Assembly (NCBI GenBank): GCA_002508495.1
Contig: DANA01000107.1
Location: 1 to 5,977 of the forward strand
DNA length: 5,977 bases
Source of the DNA: Methanoregula sp. UBA276
GTDB lineage: Archaea > Halobacteriota > Methanomicrobia > Methanomicrobiales > Methanospirillaceae
Direction: 5' to 3'
The notes beneath the pieces were generated by a model. The model saw only the letters and a program-made list of their open reading frames with translations, made no database searches and was not told the origin of the DNA. Position numbers and translations under genes: made by a program. Of this stretch, positions 5,933 through 5,977 are shown in pieces. The number at the start of each line of letters is the position of its first letter. The stretch's first letter is position 1.

Positions 5933-5966
5933 TCCGGGCGGTCTTGCGTTGGTACGCCTTTTATTT
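5921..5966 (+). terminator. Possible hairpin and T-rich terminator after the GTPase gene
   Basis: CCGGAT (5925-5930) and ATCCGG (5932-5937) form an inverted repeat around the TAA stop (5930-5932). As RNA this gives CCGG-AUAAU-CCGG, which can be lengthened by CGC/GCG (5921-5923 with 5938-5940) if one G bulges. About 20 bases further on comes TTTTATTT (5959-5966). The T tract alone may end transcription in archaea. It could equally be a TATA-like element of a gene beyond the window edge. Confidence 0.35.
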
Positions 5967-5977
5967 CCGCACTATTC

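Noticed and set aside
1..5977. tRNA or rRNA genes, CRISPR array, insertion sequence, defence genes
   Set aside because: I saw no cloverleaf, spaced direct repeats, transposase motifs or terminal repeats on either strand by reading, and nearly all sequence is taken up by identified genes.

Overview
The window looks like a piece of an archaeal chromosome, most likely from a methanogen of the Methanomicrobiales (Methanoregula-like). The domain assignment is firm. The elongation factor is an archaeal EF-2 with a diphthamide-site histidine, S12 has the archaeal/eukaryotic AKQPNS loop, ribosome binding sites are of the GAGGTG type, and promoters show TATA boxes about 26 bp before the expected start of transcription. 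The order-level assignment rests on remembered protein similarity and is an inference.

Left part (1-1919, minus strand): a compact operon transcribed leftwards, queD - queE - queC - NUDIX gene. The first three genes turn 7,8-dihydroneopterin triphosphate into preQ0, the base that archaea insert into tRNA to make archaeosine. They are stacked with ATGA and TAATG overlaps. The fourth gene, an ADP-ribose-pyrophosphatase-like NUDIX gene, starts directly after the queC stop. It is interrupted by an in-frame TAG exactly at the first conserved Glu of its Nudix box, and the correct frame resumes straight after the stop. The window edge cuts it off.

Middle (1920-2084): a 165-bp divergent promoter region. 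A TATA-like box on the minus strand lies about 26 bp before queD, suggesting a leaderless mRNA. A strong TATA box on the plus strand serves rps12, followed by a leader with a near-perfect 20-nt palindrome broken by one extra G.

Right part (2085-5320, plus strand): a short 'str' operon, rps12 (uS12) - rps7 (uS7) - fusA (EF-2), all intact and with good ribosome binding sites. The decoding-centre protein, the 30S head protein and the translocase are thus made together. No EF-1alpha or S10 gene follows. A T-rich terminator is found instead, and then a separate small Ras-like GTPase gene (5432-5932, COG2229-like) ends the window, with a hairpin and T-rich tract after its stop codon.

Most of the window is ordinary conserved housekeeping DNA, and I see no clearly new biological system. 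The observations most worth following up are the TAG in the NUDIX gene and the palindrome in the rps12 leader. I found no tRNA, rRNA, CRISPR array or mobile element.
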